Below are positions 1 to 6,404 of a stretch of DNA of 7,872 nt, piece by piece. The position numbers were made by a program, and so were the translations under genes. Position 1 is the first letter of the stretch; each line of letters starts with the position of its first letter. The stretch comes from Prevotella sp. (GTDB taxonomy: Bacteria > Bacteroidota > Bacteroidia > Bacteroidales > Bacteroidaceae), in contig JAGBQP010000123.1 in assembly GCA_017632825.1 (NCBI GenBank), positions 1 to 7,872 on the forward strand, written 5' to 3'. The notes below the pieces were generated by a model. It ran no database searches. It was not told the DNA's origin and was given only the letters and a program-made list of their open reading frames with translations.

Positions 1-159
1 AATGACAGAATGATAGATAATTCTGAATTTTTGCACCGAAATATGTTAAAGCACCATACAGCTCAGCCAAGACGATGGCACAGATATATGAAATGCAAGA
101 TATTGTCGTTACAAACTTTCAACGTGTAGTGACGGAATAACTCTATGAATAATCCTTAG
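1..159. other. Left-edge non-coding stretch, nothing identified
   Basis: This stretch is fairly AT-rich and has no open frame that I can assign. A 39-codon frame runs from the ATG at 10 to the TAG at 127 but has no recognisable motif. It could be the worn 5' end of the BRO-N remnant that follows, because it lies in the same frame as that remnant's first readable segment, with TAG/TGA at 127-132 and TAG at 157 in between. No promoter, tRNA or terminator was seen. Confidence 0.4.
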
Positions 160-210
160 ACGATAAAAGGACCACAGAAAGCATTGCGCGACCATGTGGA
201 CAATGAGGAT

Positions 211-237
211 AAGGGAGTCGCGAAACGTGACTCCCTT
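211..237. repeat. Inverted repeat (9-bp arms) inside the BRO-N remnant
   Basis: AAGGGAGTC at 211-219 is exactly complementary to GACTCCCTT at 229-237. Inside it, 220/228 can form a G-T wobble and 221-222 pair with 226-227, leaving an AAA triloop. No T-run follows on either strand, so it does not look like an intrinsic terminator. It coincides with the codons for KGVAKRDSL of the remnant, so the symmetry may be accidental. Confidence 0.5.
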
Positions 238-249
238 GGTGGAGGACAA

Positions 250-278
250 AACCTCATACCCGATTCAGGTATAAGGTT
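250..278. repeat. Second inverted repeat (11-bp arms, one mismatch) in the BRO-N remnant
   Basis: AACCTCATACC at 250-260 pairs with GGTATAAGGTT at 268-278, with one A-C mismatch (255/273) and a 7-nt loop. It sits where the reading frame of the remnant breaks and only 12 nt after the preceding hairpin. Function is unknown; no T-run follows. Confidence 0.45.
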
Positions 279-470
279 CTAACTACAAGTCGAAGGCAGT
301 GCTCATCAGCGAGTCAGGTCTCTACGCTCTGGTGTTCTCGTCGAAGCTGCCAGCACGCGCTGGACTACAAGGCGATGCTGGAAGGATGGGGGAGGGAAAG
401 GAGGGGTGATATCTCTTGTTTCTTTACTATCTTTAACAAAAGTAATCATGCTAATTGGCTGTTTTTTTCT

Positions 471-478
471 TACCTTTG
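471..478 (+). promoter_or_regulatory. Bacteroidota -7 box for the polyferredoxin gene
   Basis: TACCTTTG fits the Bacteroidota -7 consensus TAnnTTTG and lies 39 nt before the ATG at 518, which puts transcription start at roughly 485. The -33 position (around 447-450, CATG) matches TTTG poorly, so this promoter is weaker by sequence than those before 3638 and 6450. The leader is A-rich with no Shine-Dalgarno sequence, as usual in this phylum. Confidence 0.6.
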
Positions 479-517
479 TAGCCGTAAAAACCGACTCAAT
501 AAATAAATACATCAAGT

Positions 518-2053
518 ATGCTTCGTAAAATCAGAATTGCGCTCGCTACAGTGGCGTTTGTTGGCATCACGCTTTTGTTCCTCGACTTTACGGGGGTGGC
601 GCACCATTGGCTCTCGTGGCTGGCTAAAATCCAGTTTCTGCCAGCGGTTATGGCTCTAAATGTAGCTGTAATCGCAGTCCTCGTCATCTTGACGCTCGTC
701 TTCGGCCGCATCTATTGTTCGGTCGTCTGTCCGCTGGGTGTGCTGCAGGACGTGCTGGCCCGACTCCACCGCAAGAAGAATAAGTACGGCTACTCGCCTG
801 AGGTGCGTTGGCTGCGCTATCCGGTACTGGTGGTGTTTGTCATTGCCATGCTGGCTGGCGTAGGCTCCCTGGTACAGCTGCTGGCACCCTACAGCGCCTT
901 TGGCCGTATAGCCACCATGGTGCTGCAGCCCTTATGGATGTGGGGCAACAACGTGCTGGGCTATGTGGCAGAGCGTGCAGACAGCTACGCCTTCTATACG
1001 GTCGATGTGTGGATGAAGTCGCTGCCCGTTCTCATCATTGCACTCGCTACACTGGCTGTGCTGACGGTGACGGCCTGGCGCGGCGGACGCACGTACTGCA
1101 ACACGGTGTGCCCTGTGGGAACGGTGTTGTCGCTGCTGGCACGCTTTTCGCTGCTGAAGGTGCATTTCGACGAAGATAAGTGTCGTAACTGCTCGAAGTG
1201 CTCGAAGAACTGTAAGGCTGCTTGTATTGACCACAAGACGCACACTGTGGACTACTCGCGCTGTGTGGTTTGCGGCAATTGCTTAGAGCAGTGCAACTTC
1301 GGGGCTCTGAAGTATGGGTGGCGCAATCCGAGTATTCAGAATGTTCAGAATAATCAGAGTATTACGAGTAATCAGAATAATCAGAGCTCTACGAGTACTC
1401 AGAGTCCTCAGAGTTCTCCGATAGATTCCTCTCGCCGCAGTTTCCTCCTTGCTACCGCCCTTGCTACAACGGCTGCTATGGCGCAGAAGAAGGAGAAACT
1501 GATGGACGGAGGACTGGCTGAGCTGGAGGCGAAAGTGGCTCCCAAACGCCAGACGCCGCTGACACCGCCGGGCTCGCTGTCGTTCCAGCACTTTGCCCAG
1601 CGCTGCACGGGTTGTCAGCTCTGTGTTTCGGAGTGCCCTAACGGTGTGCTACGTCCCACGACCGACCTGATGCACCTGATGCTGCCCGTGATGTCATACG
1701 AGCGTGGCTACTGCCGTCCTGAGTGTACGCGCTGCTCGTCGGTCTGTCCTGCCGGTGCCATTAAGCCCATAGACAAGGAACAGAAGTCGTCAACACAGAT
1801 AGGCCACGCCGTGTGGATTAAGAAGAACTGCGTACCGCTGACCGACGGTGTTGAGTGCGGCAACTGTGCACGCCACTGTCCGACGGGTGCCATCGAGATG
1901 GTCATGCTCGACGAGAACGATGAGGAGTCGCCCATGGTGCCTGCCGTCAACGAGTCGGTTTGTATCGGCTGTGGTGCCTGTGAGTACGTCTGCCCGTCGC
2001 GTCCGTTCTCGGCCATTGTCGTCGAGGGACACGAGGTACATAAGAGCATTTAG
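518..2053 (+). CDS. NapH/NapG-like fused membrane polyferredoxin (six 4Fe-4S motifs)
   Basis: This 511-residue protein probably carries electrons between a membrane donor and an exported partner. Residues 1-215 are NapH/CcoG-like: hydrophobic segments near 7-25, 41-62, 101-123 and 169-186, and the paired juxtamembrane motifs YCSVVCP (C67, C71) and YCNTVCP (C194, C198). Two ferredoxin motifs follow (C222/225/228/232 and C249/252/255/259). A Gln/Asn/Ser-rich linker (272-301) leads to SRRSFLLATALATTAAMA, a Tat-like signal in mid-protein. The remainder resembles NapG, with four more cysteine sets (C363/366/369/373; C399/403/406/410; C438/447/450/454; C482/485/488/492). The layout reads as NapH plus NapG in one chain. 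No nitrate reductase genes are visible, so a Nap role is not implied. It ends in TAG, and the next gene lies in the same frame 54 nt downstream. The start is the first ATG and leads straight into a membrane helix. The electron donor and acceptor are unknown. Confidence 0.88.
   Translation: MLRKIRIALATVAFVGITLLFLDFTGVAHHWLSWLAKIQFLPAVMALNVAVIAVLVILTLVFGRIYCSVVCPLGVLQDVLARLHRKKNKYGYSPEVRWLRYPVLVVFVIAMLAGVGSLVQLLAPYSAFGRIATMVLQPLWMWGNNVLGYVAERADSYAFYTVDVWMKSLPVLIIALATLAVLTVTAWRGGRTYCNTVCPVGTVLSLLARFSLLKVHFDEDKCRNCSKCSKNCKAACIDHKTHTVDYSRCVVCGNCLEQCNFGALKYGWRNPSIQNVQNNQSITSNQNNQSSTSTQSPQSSPIDSSRRSFLLATALATTAAMAQKKEKLMDGGLAELEAKVAPKRQTPLTPPGSLSFQHFAQRCTGCQLCVSECPNGVLRPTTDLMHLMLPVMSYERGYCRPECTRCSSVCPAGAIKPIDKEQKSSTQIGHAVWIKKNCVPLTDGVECGNCARHCPTGAIEMVMLDENDEESPMVPAVNESVCIGCGACEYVCPSRPFSAIVVEGHEVHKSI
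1346..1399 (+). repeat. In-frame 27-nt tandem repeat (two copies) in the linker
   Basis: Two copies of a nine-codon unit lie head to tail at 1346-1372 and 1373-1399. They encode QNNQSITSN and QNNQSSTST, and over 1345-1370 versus 1372-1397 they differ at only three bases. Shorter relatives (CAGAATGTT before, CAGAGTCCTCAGAGT after) flank them. Since 27 is a multiple of three, copy-number change would alter linker length without breaking the frame. It sits exactly between the NapH-like and NapG-like halves. Confidence 0.8.
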
Positions 2054-2107
2054 AGAAAACGAGTAGAAGTAAAAAAAAAGAATGGTCGCTCAGAGCGAGT
2101 AATAGTT

Positions 2108-3517
2108 ATGAAGAATCCCATGCAAGATAAGCATATATCAAGACGTTCGTTCTTGAAACTGTTCGGCGCAGGAACAGCCGTGACGGCAGCCACGTTGGCA
2201 GGCTGCAAGCAGACAGACAAAGCCGGCAGTAAGGCGGTTCAGGAATATAAGAACCAGGTGGAGCCGCCCGTTGGCAAAATGACCTACCGCGTGAACCCGA
2301 AAACCCAGGAGAAGGTGTCGCTGTTAGGCTACGGCATGATGCGACTGCCGACAAAGCCCGGCGGCAAAGACAATGAGTTTGACCAGGAGATGATAAACCG
2401 CCAGATAGACTACGCACTGGAGCACGGTCTGAACTACATCGACACGAGTCCTGTCTATTGTCAGGGACAGTCTGAGCACTGCACGGGCATAGCTCTGAGC
2501 CGTCACAAGCGCTCAGAGTACTTCGTGGCAACGAAACTCTCGAACTTCAACCCCGAGTACCACCAGCGCGAGAAGGCCATTGAGATGTACCGTAACTCGC
2601 TGAAGGAACTGCAGGTGGACTATCTCGACTACTATCTGCTGCACGCTGTGGGCGGCGCTATGGAGGAGTTCAACACACGTTATGTGGACAACGGCATGAT
2701 GGACTTCCTCATGAAGGAGCGCGAGGCTGGCCGCATCCGCAACCTCGGCTTCTCGTTCCACGGCAAGCAGGAAGTCTTCGACGAGATTATGGCCCTGCAC
2801 GACAAGTACCACTGGGATTTCGTACAGATAGAGCTGAACTACCTGGACTGGGACTATGCCAACGAAATCAGCAAGAACAATGTCGATGCCAGCTATCTGT
2901 ATGACGAGCTTCAGAAGAAACACATACCTGCCGTCATCATGGAGCCCCTGTTAGGCGGCCGTCTGGCTAATCTGCCCCAGTACCTGATGACCGAGCTGAA
3001 GAGTCATGCCCCTGAGCGCAGCGTTGCCTCGTGGGCTTTCCGCTATGCGGGTACACCCGAGGGCGTGCTGACTGTACTGTCGGGCATGACCTATATGGAG
3101 CACCTGAAGGACAATCTGCTGTCGTACTGCCCGCTACAGCCACTGTCCGACGAAGAAATGCGCTATCTCGACAAGGAAGTGGCACAGAAAATAGTAGGTC
3201 TCGAGAATATTCCCTGCAACGACTGCAAATACTGTATGCCCTGTCCCTATGGTATAGACATTCCCGCCATCTTCGTACATTATAATAAATGTAAGAACGA
3301 AGGCTCGCTGCCTATGGATGCAGGCTCTCCCGAGTACCGCAGGCAGCGCCGCCAGTACCTGATATCGCTCGACCGCGTGGTGGCACGCGACCGCCAGCCC
3401 GATCACTGCATACAGTGCGGACAGTGCGAACCCCACTGCCCACAGAGCATCCACATACCCAGGGAACTGGCAAAGATAGACCAGATGATAGACGAACTGA
3501 AAAAGGTAAAAGGATGA
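2108..3517 (+). CDS. Tat-exported lipoprotein aldo/keto reductase with two C-terminal 4Fe-4S motifs
   Basis: This 469-residue protein belongs to the ferredoxin-linked aldo/keto reductase family common in Bacteroidota. The N-terminus has a twin-arginine motif (SRRSFLK, 11-17), a hydrophobic stretch and a lipobox-like LAGC (C33), so it is probably exported folded and lipid-anchored. The barrel starts at LLGYGMMRLPT (72-82). The family tetrad is present: D112, Y117, K143 and H179 (in YIDTSPVY, ATKLSNF and YLLHA). The C-terminus adds CNDCKYCMPCP (C370/373/376/379) and CIQCGQCEPHCP (C434/437/440/444), two 4Fe-4S sites. Its substrate is unknown; the polyferredoxin encoded upstream is the obvious electron partner. 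The gap is 54 nt with no promoter or terminator, so co-transcription is likely. ATG 2123 is a possible alternative start and would keep the RR motif. The length is normal for the family. Confidence 0.9.
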   Translation: MKNPMQDKHISRRSFLKLFGAGTAVTAATLAGCKQTDKAGSKAVQEYKNQVEPPVGKMTYRVNPKTQEKVSLLGYGMMRLPTKPGGKDNEFDQEMINRQIDYALEHGLNYIDTSPVYCQGQSEHCTGIALSRHKRSEYFVATKLSNFNPEYHQREKAIEMYRNSLKELQVDYLDYYLLHAVGGAMEEFNTRYVDNGMMDFLMKEREAGRIRNLGFSFHGKQEVFDEIMALHDKYHWDFVQIELNYLDWDYANEISKNNVDASYLYDELQKKHIPAVIMEPLLGGRLANLPQYLMTELKSHAPERSVASWAFRYAGTPEGVLTVLSGMTYMEHLKDNLLSYCPLQPLSDEEMRYLDKEVAQKIVGLENIPCNDCKYCMPCPYGIDIPAIFVHYNKCKNEGSLPMDAGSPEYRRQRRQYLISLDRVVARDRQPDHCIQCGQCEPHCPQSIHIPRELAKIDQMIDELKKVKG

Positions 3518-3534
3518 AACTTTAATTTATTTAG

Positions 3535-3566
3535 TACCTTTGCGTTGCAAATGCAACGCGAAGGTA
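3535..3566. repeat. 32-nt near-palindrome embedding a -7-like box
   Basis: Positions 3535-3548 and 3553-3566 pair over 14 bp with a single T-G wobble (3541/3560) around the loop AAAT. The left arm starts with TACCTTTG (3535-3542), a -7 consensus match. There is no good TTTG 20 nt upstream and no T-run after the stem, so it is neither a clear promoter nor a clear terminator for the reductase gene ending at 3517. It could be an operator, a leader hairpin or a weak terminator. Confidence 0.65.
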
Positions 3567-3584
3567 GGCTGCATCTCAGAAAAT

Positions 3585-3600
3585 TGCAAATAAATTTGCA
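3585..3600. repeat. Short perfect dyad TGCAAAT/ATTTGCA overlapping the -33 element
   Basis: TGCAAAT (3585-3591) and ATTTGCA (3594-3600) form a 7-bp inverted repeat with a 2-nt centre, which includes the TTTG -33 element (3595-3598). The same heptamer appears within the preceding palindrome (3546-3552) and inverted again at 3611-3617. That makes four copies in about 72 nt and suggests a possible protein-binding site. Confidence 0.45.
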
Positions 3601-3626
3601 TTTTCGTTCGATTTGCACTACCTTTG
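3595..3626 (+). promoter_or_regulatory. Bacteroidota promoter of the LolA-like/MaoC/PurF operon
   Basis: TTTG (3595-3598), a 20-nt spacer and TACCTTTG (3619-3626) match the -33/-7 consensus of Bacteroidota housekeeping promoters in both sequence and spacing. The ATG at 3638 follows after only 11 nt, so the leader must be very short or the transcript nearly leaderless. Confidence 0.78.
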
Positions 3627-3637
3627 CAGCCTGAAAT

Positions 3638-4255
3638 ATGGTAAGAAGGTATGTTATGATGCTGCTCGTCGTTCTTGCGACGGTAGCAGCCACTGCACAG
3701 GAGACGCCCAACGCCCAGCAGGCAAGGCGCATATTCGAGAAAGCCTATCAGCAGGTTTTTGGCCCGCAGGGAGCTACGCTGCACTACGATGTGAACATCA
3801 TAGGCATCTACAGGACGCAAGGCACCATCTGGTACAAGGGCAAGAAACAAAAGTTCATCGACGAGAAGGTGAACACTTGGAGTGACGGAAAGACCGCATA
3901 CATGGCATACCGCAAGAAGCAGACGGTCGAAATTCATGATGCACAGTCTGACAAAAAGGACAAGTACAGCGGTAAGTTCAAGTTCACACTGGACGACTTT
4001 GACTATGCCATAGCTGAGGATGGCGACAACCTGCTGCTCAAACTGAAGCAGAAACGCCACGCTAAAGGTACGATAAAAGAAGTACAGGCATGGGTGAAAC
4101 GAGGTTCGCTGACACCCCTGCGACTGCGCATCAAGGTGGCCTTCATCTGGACCACGGTCAAGATTAGCAACTTCCGCCACGGAGGTATTAGCGACGACAT
4201 ATTCGTCTTCCCTCGAAACCAGTACAAAGATTGGAAATTCATAGATAAACGATAA
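3638..4255 (+). CDS. Exported LolA-like protein (outer-membrane lipoprotein carrier family)
   Basis: This 205-residue protein has a classic signal peptide (MVRR, hydrophobic core 6-19, cleavage near ATA|QETPN), so it should be periplasmic. The rest matches the LolA-like beta-sheet fold seen in many Bacteroidota: GTIWYKGKKQKF (62-73), WSDGKTAYMAYRKKQTVEI (81-99), and the closing ISDDIFVFPRNQYKDWKFID (184-203), equivalent to the family's xFxFxxxxYPxxxxIDLR ending. Family members ferry lipoproteins or other lipids across the periplasm. The identification rests on these motifs and is weaker for the exact role, since Bacteroidota carry several divergent LolA-like paralogues. The first ATG gives the best signal peptide. 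The next gene begins 15 nt after its stop (TAA, then an in-frame TAG). Confidence 0.68.
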   Translation: MVRRYVMMLLVVLATVAATAQETPNAQQARRIFEKAYQQVFGPQGATLHYDVNIIGIYRTQGTIWYKGKKQKFIDEKVNTWSDGKTAYMAYRKKQTVEIHDAQSDKKDKYSGKFKFTLDDFDYAIAEDGDNLLLKLKQKRHAKGTIKEVQAWVKRGSLTPLRLRIKVAFIWTTVKISNFRHGGISDDIFVFPRNQYKDWKFIDKR

Positions 4256-4270
4256 TAGGATATTAGCAAC

Positions 4271-4735
4271 ATGGGAAAATTAATCATCAACAGCTACGAT
4301 GAATTTGCAGCCCACTTAGGTGAGGAGCTCGGCGCTTCTGACTGGCTGCAAGTTGACCAGGACCGTATTAATCTGTTTGCTGACGCCACACTTGACCACC
4401 AGTGGATTCACGTCGATGTGGAACGAGCCAAGCAGGAGAGTCAATACCAGAGCACCATTGCTCACGGATACTTGACACTGTCGCTGCTGCCCTATATGTG
4501 GGACCAGATTATTGAGGTGCACAACATCAAGATGCTTGTCAACTACGGTATGGACAAGATGCGCTTTGGACAGCCCGTCATCACGGGGTCGCGTATCAGA
4601 CTGGTCACAAAGCTGCACAACATCCAAAACCTGCGTGGTATCTGTAAAGCTGAGATTGAATTCCGTATAGAAATTGAGGGACAACGCAAACCCGCTCTTG
4701 AAGGCATCGCGTCGTTCCTCTATTATTTTGTATAA
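4271..4735 (+). CDS. MaoC-family (R)-specific hydratase, hot-dog fold
   Basis: This 154-residue cytoplasmic protein is of the size expected for single-domain MaoC-type enoyl hydratases, which add water to trans-2-enoyl thioesters. The active-site segment is FADATLDHQWIH (36-47); D42 and H47 have the same D-x4-H spacing as the catalytic pair of PhaJ-type hydratases. STIAHGYLTLSLLP (61-74) matches the family's PIVHGMLxxSL helix, and MDKMRFGQPVITGSRIRL is the usual FxxPVxxGDxL strand. The natural acyl substrate cannot be read from sequence. It is the middle gene of a tight operon, 15 nt after the LolA-like gene and 4 nt before the PurF-family gene, although no common pathway is evident. Confidence 0.88.
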   Translation: MGKLIINSYDEFAAHLGEELGASDWLQVDQDRINLFADATLDHQWIHVDVERAKQESQYQSTIAHGYLTLSLLPYMWDQIIEVHNIKMLVNYGMDKMRFGQPVITGSRIRLVTKLHNIQNLRGICKAEIEFRIEIEGQRKPALEGIASFLYYFV

Positions 4736-4739
4736 GACA

Positions 4740-6212
4740 ATGGGTGGATTCTTTGGAACAATCAGCACAAAAGAGTGCGTAAACGACTTGTTTTACGGCA
4801 CCGACTACAACTCACACCTGGGCACCAAGCGTGCCGGTATGATAACATTCGACGAGGAACGCGGCTTCAACCGCAGTATCCACTCTTTGGAACGCGACTA
4901 TTTCCGTTCGCGATTCGAGGACGAGCTCGACTCGTTCAAGGGCAGACAGGGCATAGGCGTCATAAGCGATACCGACCCGCAGCCCATCATCGTCAACTCA
5001 CACCTCGGCCGTTATGCTGTGGTCACCGTAGCTAAGATTAACAACCTGCGTGAGATAGCAGAGGAACTGCTGCAGCAGCGTATGCACTTCAGTGAGATGT
5101 CGGCCAACAATATCAATCAGACCGAACTGGTGGCACTGCTCATCAACATGGGCAACTCCTTCGTTGAGGGTATCAACAATGTCTATCGCAAGATAGAGGG
5201 TTCATGCTCCATGCTGATTCTTACTGAGGACGGCATCATTGCAGCACGCGACTTCCTGGGACGTACGCCCATTGTCATTGGTCAGAAGGAGATTCACCGC
5301 CTGACACCCATCGGTACAGACGAACTCATACAGGCACATGCCGTCAGCAGCGAGACTGCCAGTTTCCCCAACCTCGACTACAAGGTGGTGCGCGACCTCG
5401 GACCAGGCGAGATTGTACGCCTCAAGGCTGACAGCATCGAGGTGCTGCAACCGGCATTCGAACATGAGCAGATATGCTCATTCCTCTGGGTTTACTATGG
5501 ATTCCCCGCCAGCGATTACGAAGGCATCAACGTCGAGAAAGTGCGCGAAGACAATGGTCGCAAACTGGGTGAACAGGACGAAACAGAGGTTGACTGCGTC
5601 TGCGGCGTGCCCGATTCTGGTGTCGGTATGGCACTCGGCTATGCTGAAGGAAAGAAGGTGCCTTACCAGCGTGCCGTGCTGAAGTACACCCCCACGTGGC
5701 CCCGATCCTTTACACCCGGCAACCAGAGCCGTCGCGACCTGGTGGCTAAGATGAAGCTCATTCCCAACGGTGCTATGCTGAAAGACAAGCGTGTGGTATT
5801 CTGCGACGACTCCATAGTACGTGGCACACAGCTGCGCGACAATGTTCGTACCTTCTTTGAGTATGGAGCCAAGGAGGTGCACTGCCGCATTTCTTGTCCG
5901 CCGCTGGTCTATGGTTGCCCCTTCATCGGCTTCACCGCCTCCAAGAGCGACCTGGAGCTCATTACGCGCCGGATTATACGCGACTTTGAGGGTGATGATA
6001 AGAAAAACCTCGAGAAGTACGCACAGACCGACTCGCCCGAATACAAGCGTATGGTCAACGAGATTGCACGCCGCTTAGGACTCACAACCCTGAAGTTTGC
6101 CAAGCTCGAAGACCTCATCGAAGCCATAGGTATGCCGAAGTGCAAGGTTTGTACCCACTGCTTCGATGGTACAAGCTATTGTCATACACCGGAAACAGAG
6201 AAGTTCTTTTAA
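4740..6212 (+). CDS. purF: PurF-family amidophosphoribosyltransferase with degenerate glutaminase domain
   Basis: This 490-residue protein aligns end to end with Bacillus-type PurF, which makes 5-phosphoribosylamine from PRPP and glutamine in the first purine step. The PRPP-binding motif is intact (VFCDDSIVRGT, 353-363), as are GVPDSG (289-294) and the cysteines equivalent to the Bacillus Fe-S ligands (C246; C393; two of C468/C471/C474). The N-terminal glutaminase half is abnormal. It begins MGGFFG where active enzymes have CGVFG after processing, so the nucleophilic Cys1 is Gly. The family's GHxRYxT, HNGNLVN and SSDTE segments are replaced by GVISDTD, VAKINNL and NQTEL. It may use free ammonia, take ammonia from a partner, or do another job. 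I chose ATG 4740 because it aligns with the family N-terminus; an in-frame start at 4674 would overlap the MaoC gene by 62 nt. A strong terminator follows. Confidence 0.85.
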   Translation: MGGFFGTISTKECVNDLFYGTDYNSHLGTKRAGMITFDEERGFNRSIHSLERDYFRSRFEDELDSFKGRQGIGVISDTDPQPIIVNSHLGRYAVVTVAKINNLREIAEELLQQRMHFSEMSANNINQTELVALLINMGNSFVEGINNVYRKIEGSCSMLILTEDGIIAARDFLGRTPIVIGQKEIHRLTPIGTDELIQAHAVSSETASFPNLDYKVVRDLGPGEIVRLKADSIEVLQPAFEHEQICSFLWVYYGFPASDYEGINVEKVREDNGRKLGEQDETEVDCVCGVPDSGVGMALGYAEGKKVPYQRAVLKYTPTWPRSFTPGNQSRRDLVAKMKLIPNGAMLKDKRVVFCDDSIVRGTQLRDNVRTFFEYGAKEVHCRISCPPLVYGCPFIGFTASKSDLELITRRIIRDFEGDDKKNLEKYAQTDSPEYKRMVNEIARRLGLTTLKFAKLEDLIEAIGMPKCKVCTHCFDGTSYCHTPETEKFF

Positions 6213-6270
6213 CGCCACAATTCCATACACCGTAAATATCGCAAGCATGAAGTGCCTTGCAGGTAAAGGG

Positions 6271-6300
6271 AAATAGTCGCCATCGGGCGACTATTTTCTT
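6271..6300 (+). terminator. Intrinsic terminator after the PurF-family gene
   Basis: AAATAGTCGCC (6271-6281) pairs perfectly with GGCGACTATTT (6286-6296) around an ATCG tetraloop. A pyrimidine-rich, T-heavy tract follows (6292-6320). The stem lies 58 nt after the TAA and closes the three-gene operon. Confidence 0.88.
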
Positions 6301-6333
6301 TTCTCTTTTTCCTCTTTTCTTAAAAAGGATGTT

Positions 6334-6358
6334 AAATTTATCGTAATACGATAAATTT
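6334..6358. promoter_or_regulatory. Operator-like dyad 1 upstream of the DUF2975 promoter
   Basis: AAATTTATCGT (6334-6344) and ACGATAAATTT (6348-6358) form a perfect 11-bp inverted repeat with a 3-nt centre. Its core TATCG-N5-CGATA (6339-6353) recurs at 6405-6419. It ends 12 nt upstream of the -33 TTTG. It is probably a binding site for a dimeric regulator, with the HTH protein of the same operon the natural candidate (inference). Confidence 0.7.
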
Positions 6359-6370
6359 TTATTGAATTTG

Positions 6371-6402
6371 TTTGGAAGTATGGTATTTAATATCTACTTT
6401 TG
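6371..6402 (+). promoter_or_regulatory. Bacteroidota promoter of the DUF2975/HTH operon
   Basis: TTTG (6371-6374, directly preceded by a second TTTG at 6367-6370), a 20-nt spacer and TACTTTTG (6395-6402) fit the -33/-7 consensus. Transcription should start at about 6409, leaving a leader of about 40 nt before ATG 6450. Confidence 0.78.
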
Positions 6403-6404
6403 CA

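Larger units (their letters stand above)
160..409 (+). pseudogene. Remnant of a BRO-N / phage antirepressor-type gene
   Basis: Two adjacent frames encode consecutive pieces of a BRO-N domain, the DNA-binding N-terminal domain of phage antirepressor-like proteins. The frame of 160-279 reads QKALRDHVDNEDKGVAKRDS and then a glycine-rich turn, matching the KAIRDHVDxEDKGV region of the family. It ends at TAA 280. The frame from 275 on reads SNYKSKAVLISESGLYALVFSSKLP, matching the hallmark INESGLYSLI segment. The family normally continues with AxxFxRWVT, but here homology stops at about 349 and the frame closes at TGA 407. There is no credible start, an inactivating +1/-1 frame change around 255-285, and no C-terminal domain. 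I infer a dead relic of a phage or mobile element. The motif identification is from memory of the family, not a search. Confidence 0.72.

Noticed and set aside
181..300. Possible tRNA (GGTTCTAA resembles a T-loop)
   Set aside because: No acceptor, D or anticodon stems can be assembled around it; the hairpins present do not form a cloverleaf.
306..515. Minus-strand 69-codon open frame in the left spacer
   Set aside because: It overlaps the BRO-N relic and the promoter of the next gene and has no recognisable protein features.
808..1179. Plus-strand open frame within the polyferredoxin gene
   Set aside because: It is rich in Cys, His and Arg with no motif and is a frame shadow of the GC-rich redox gene; the same applies to the long minus-strand frames over 3527-4180, 2106-2531 and 5478-5882.
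2087..2098. CGCTCAGAGCG palindrome between the two redox genes as a terminator
   Set aside because: The stem is only about 3-4 bp once a real loop is allowed, and no T-run follows.
4674..4739. Longer PurF start overlapping the end of the MaoC gene
   Set aside because: The extra 22 residues have no family counterpart, and MGGFFG at 4740 aligns with the PurF N-terminus.
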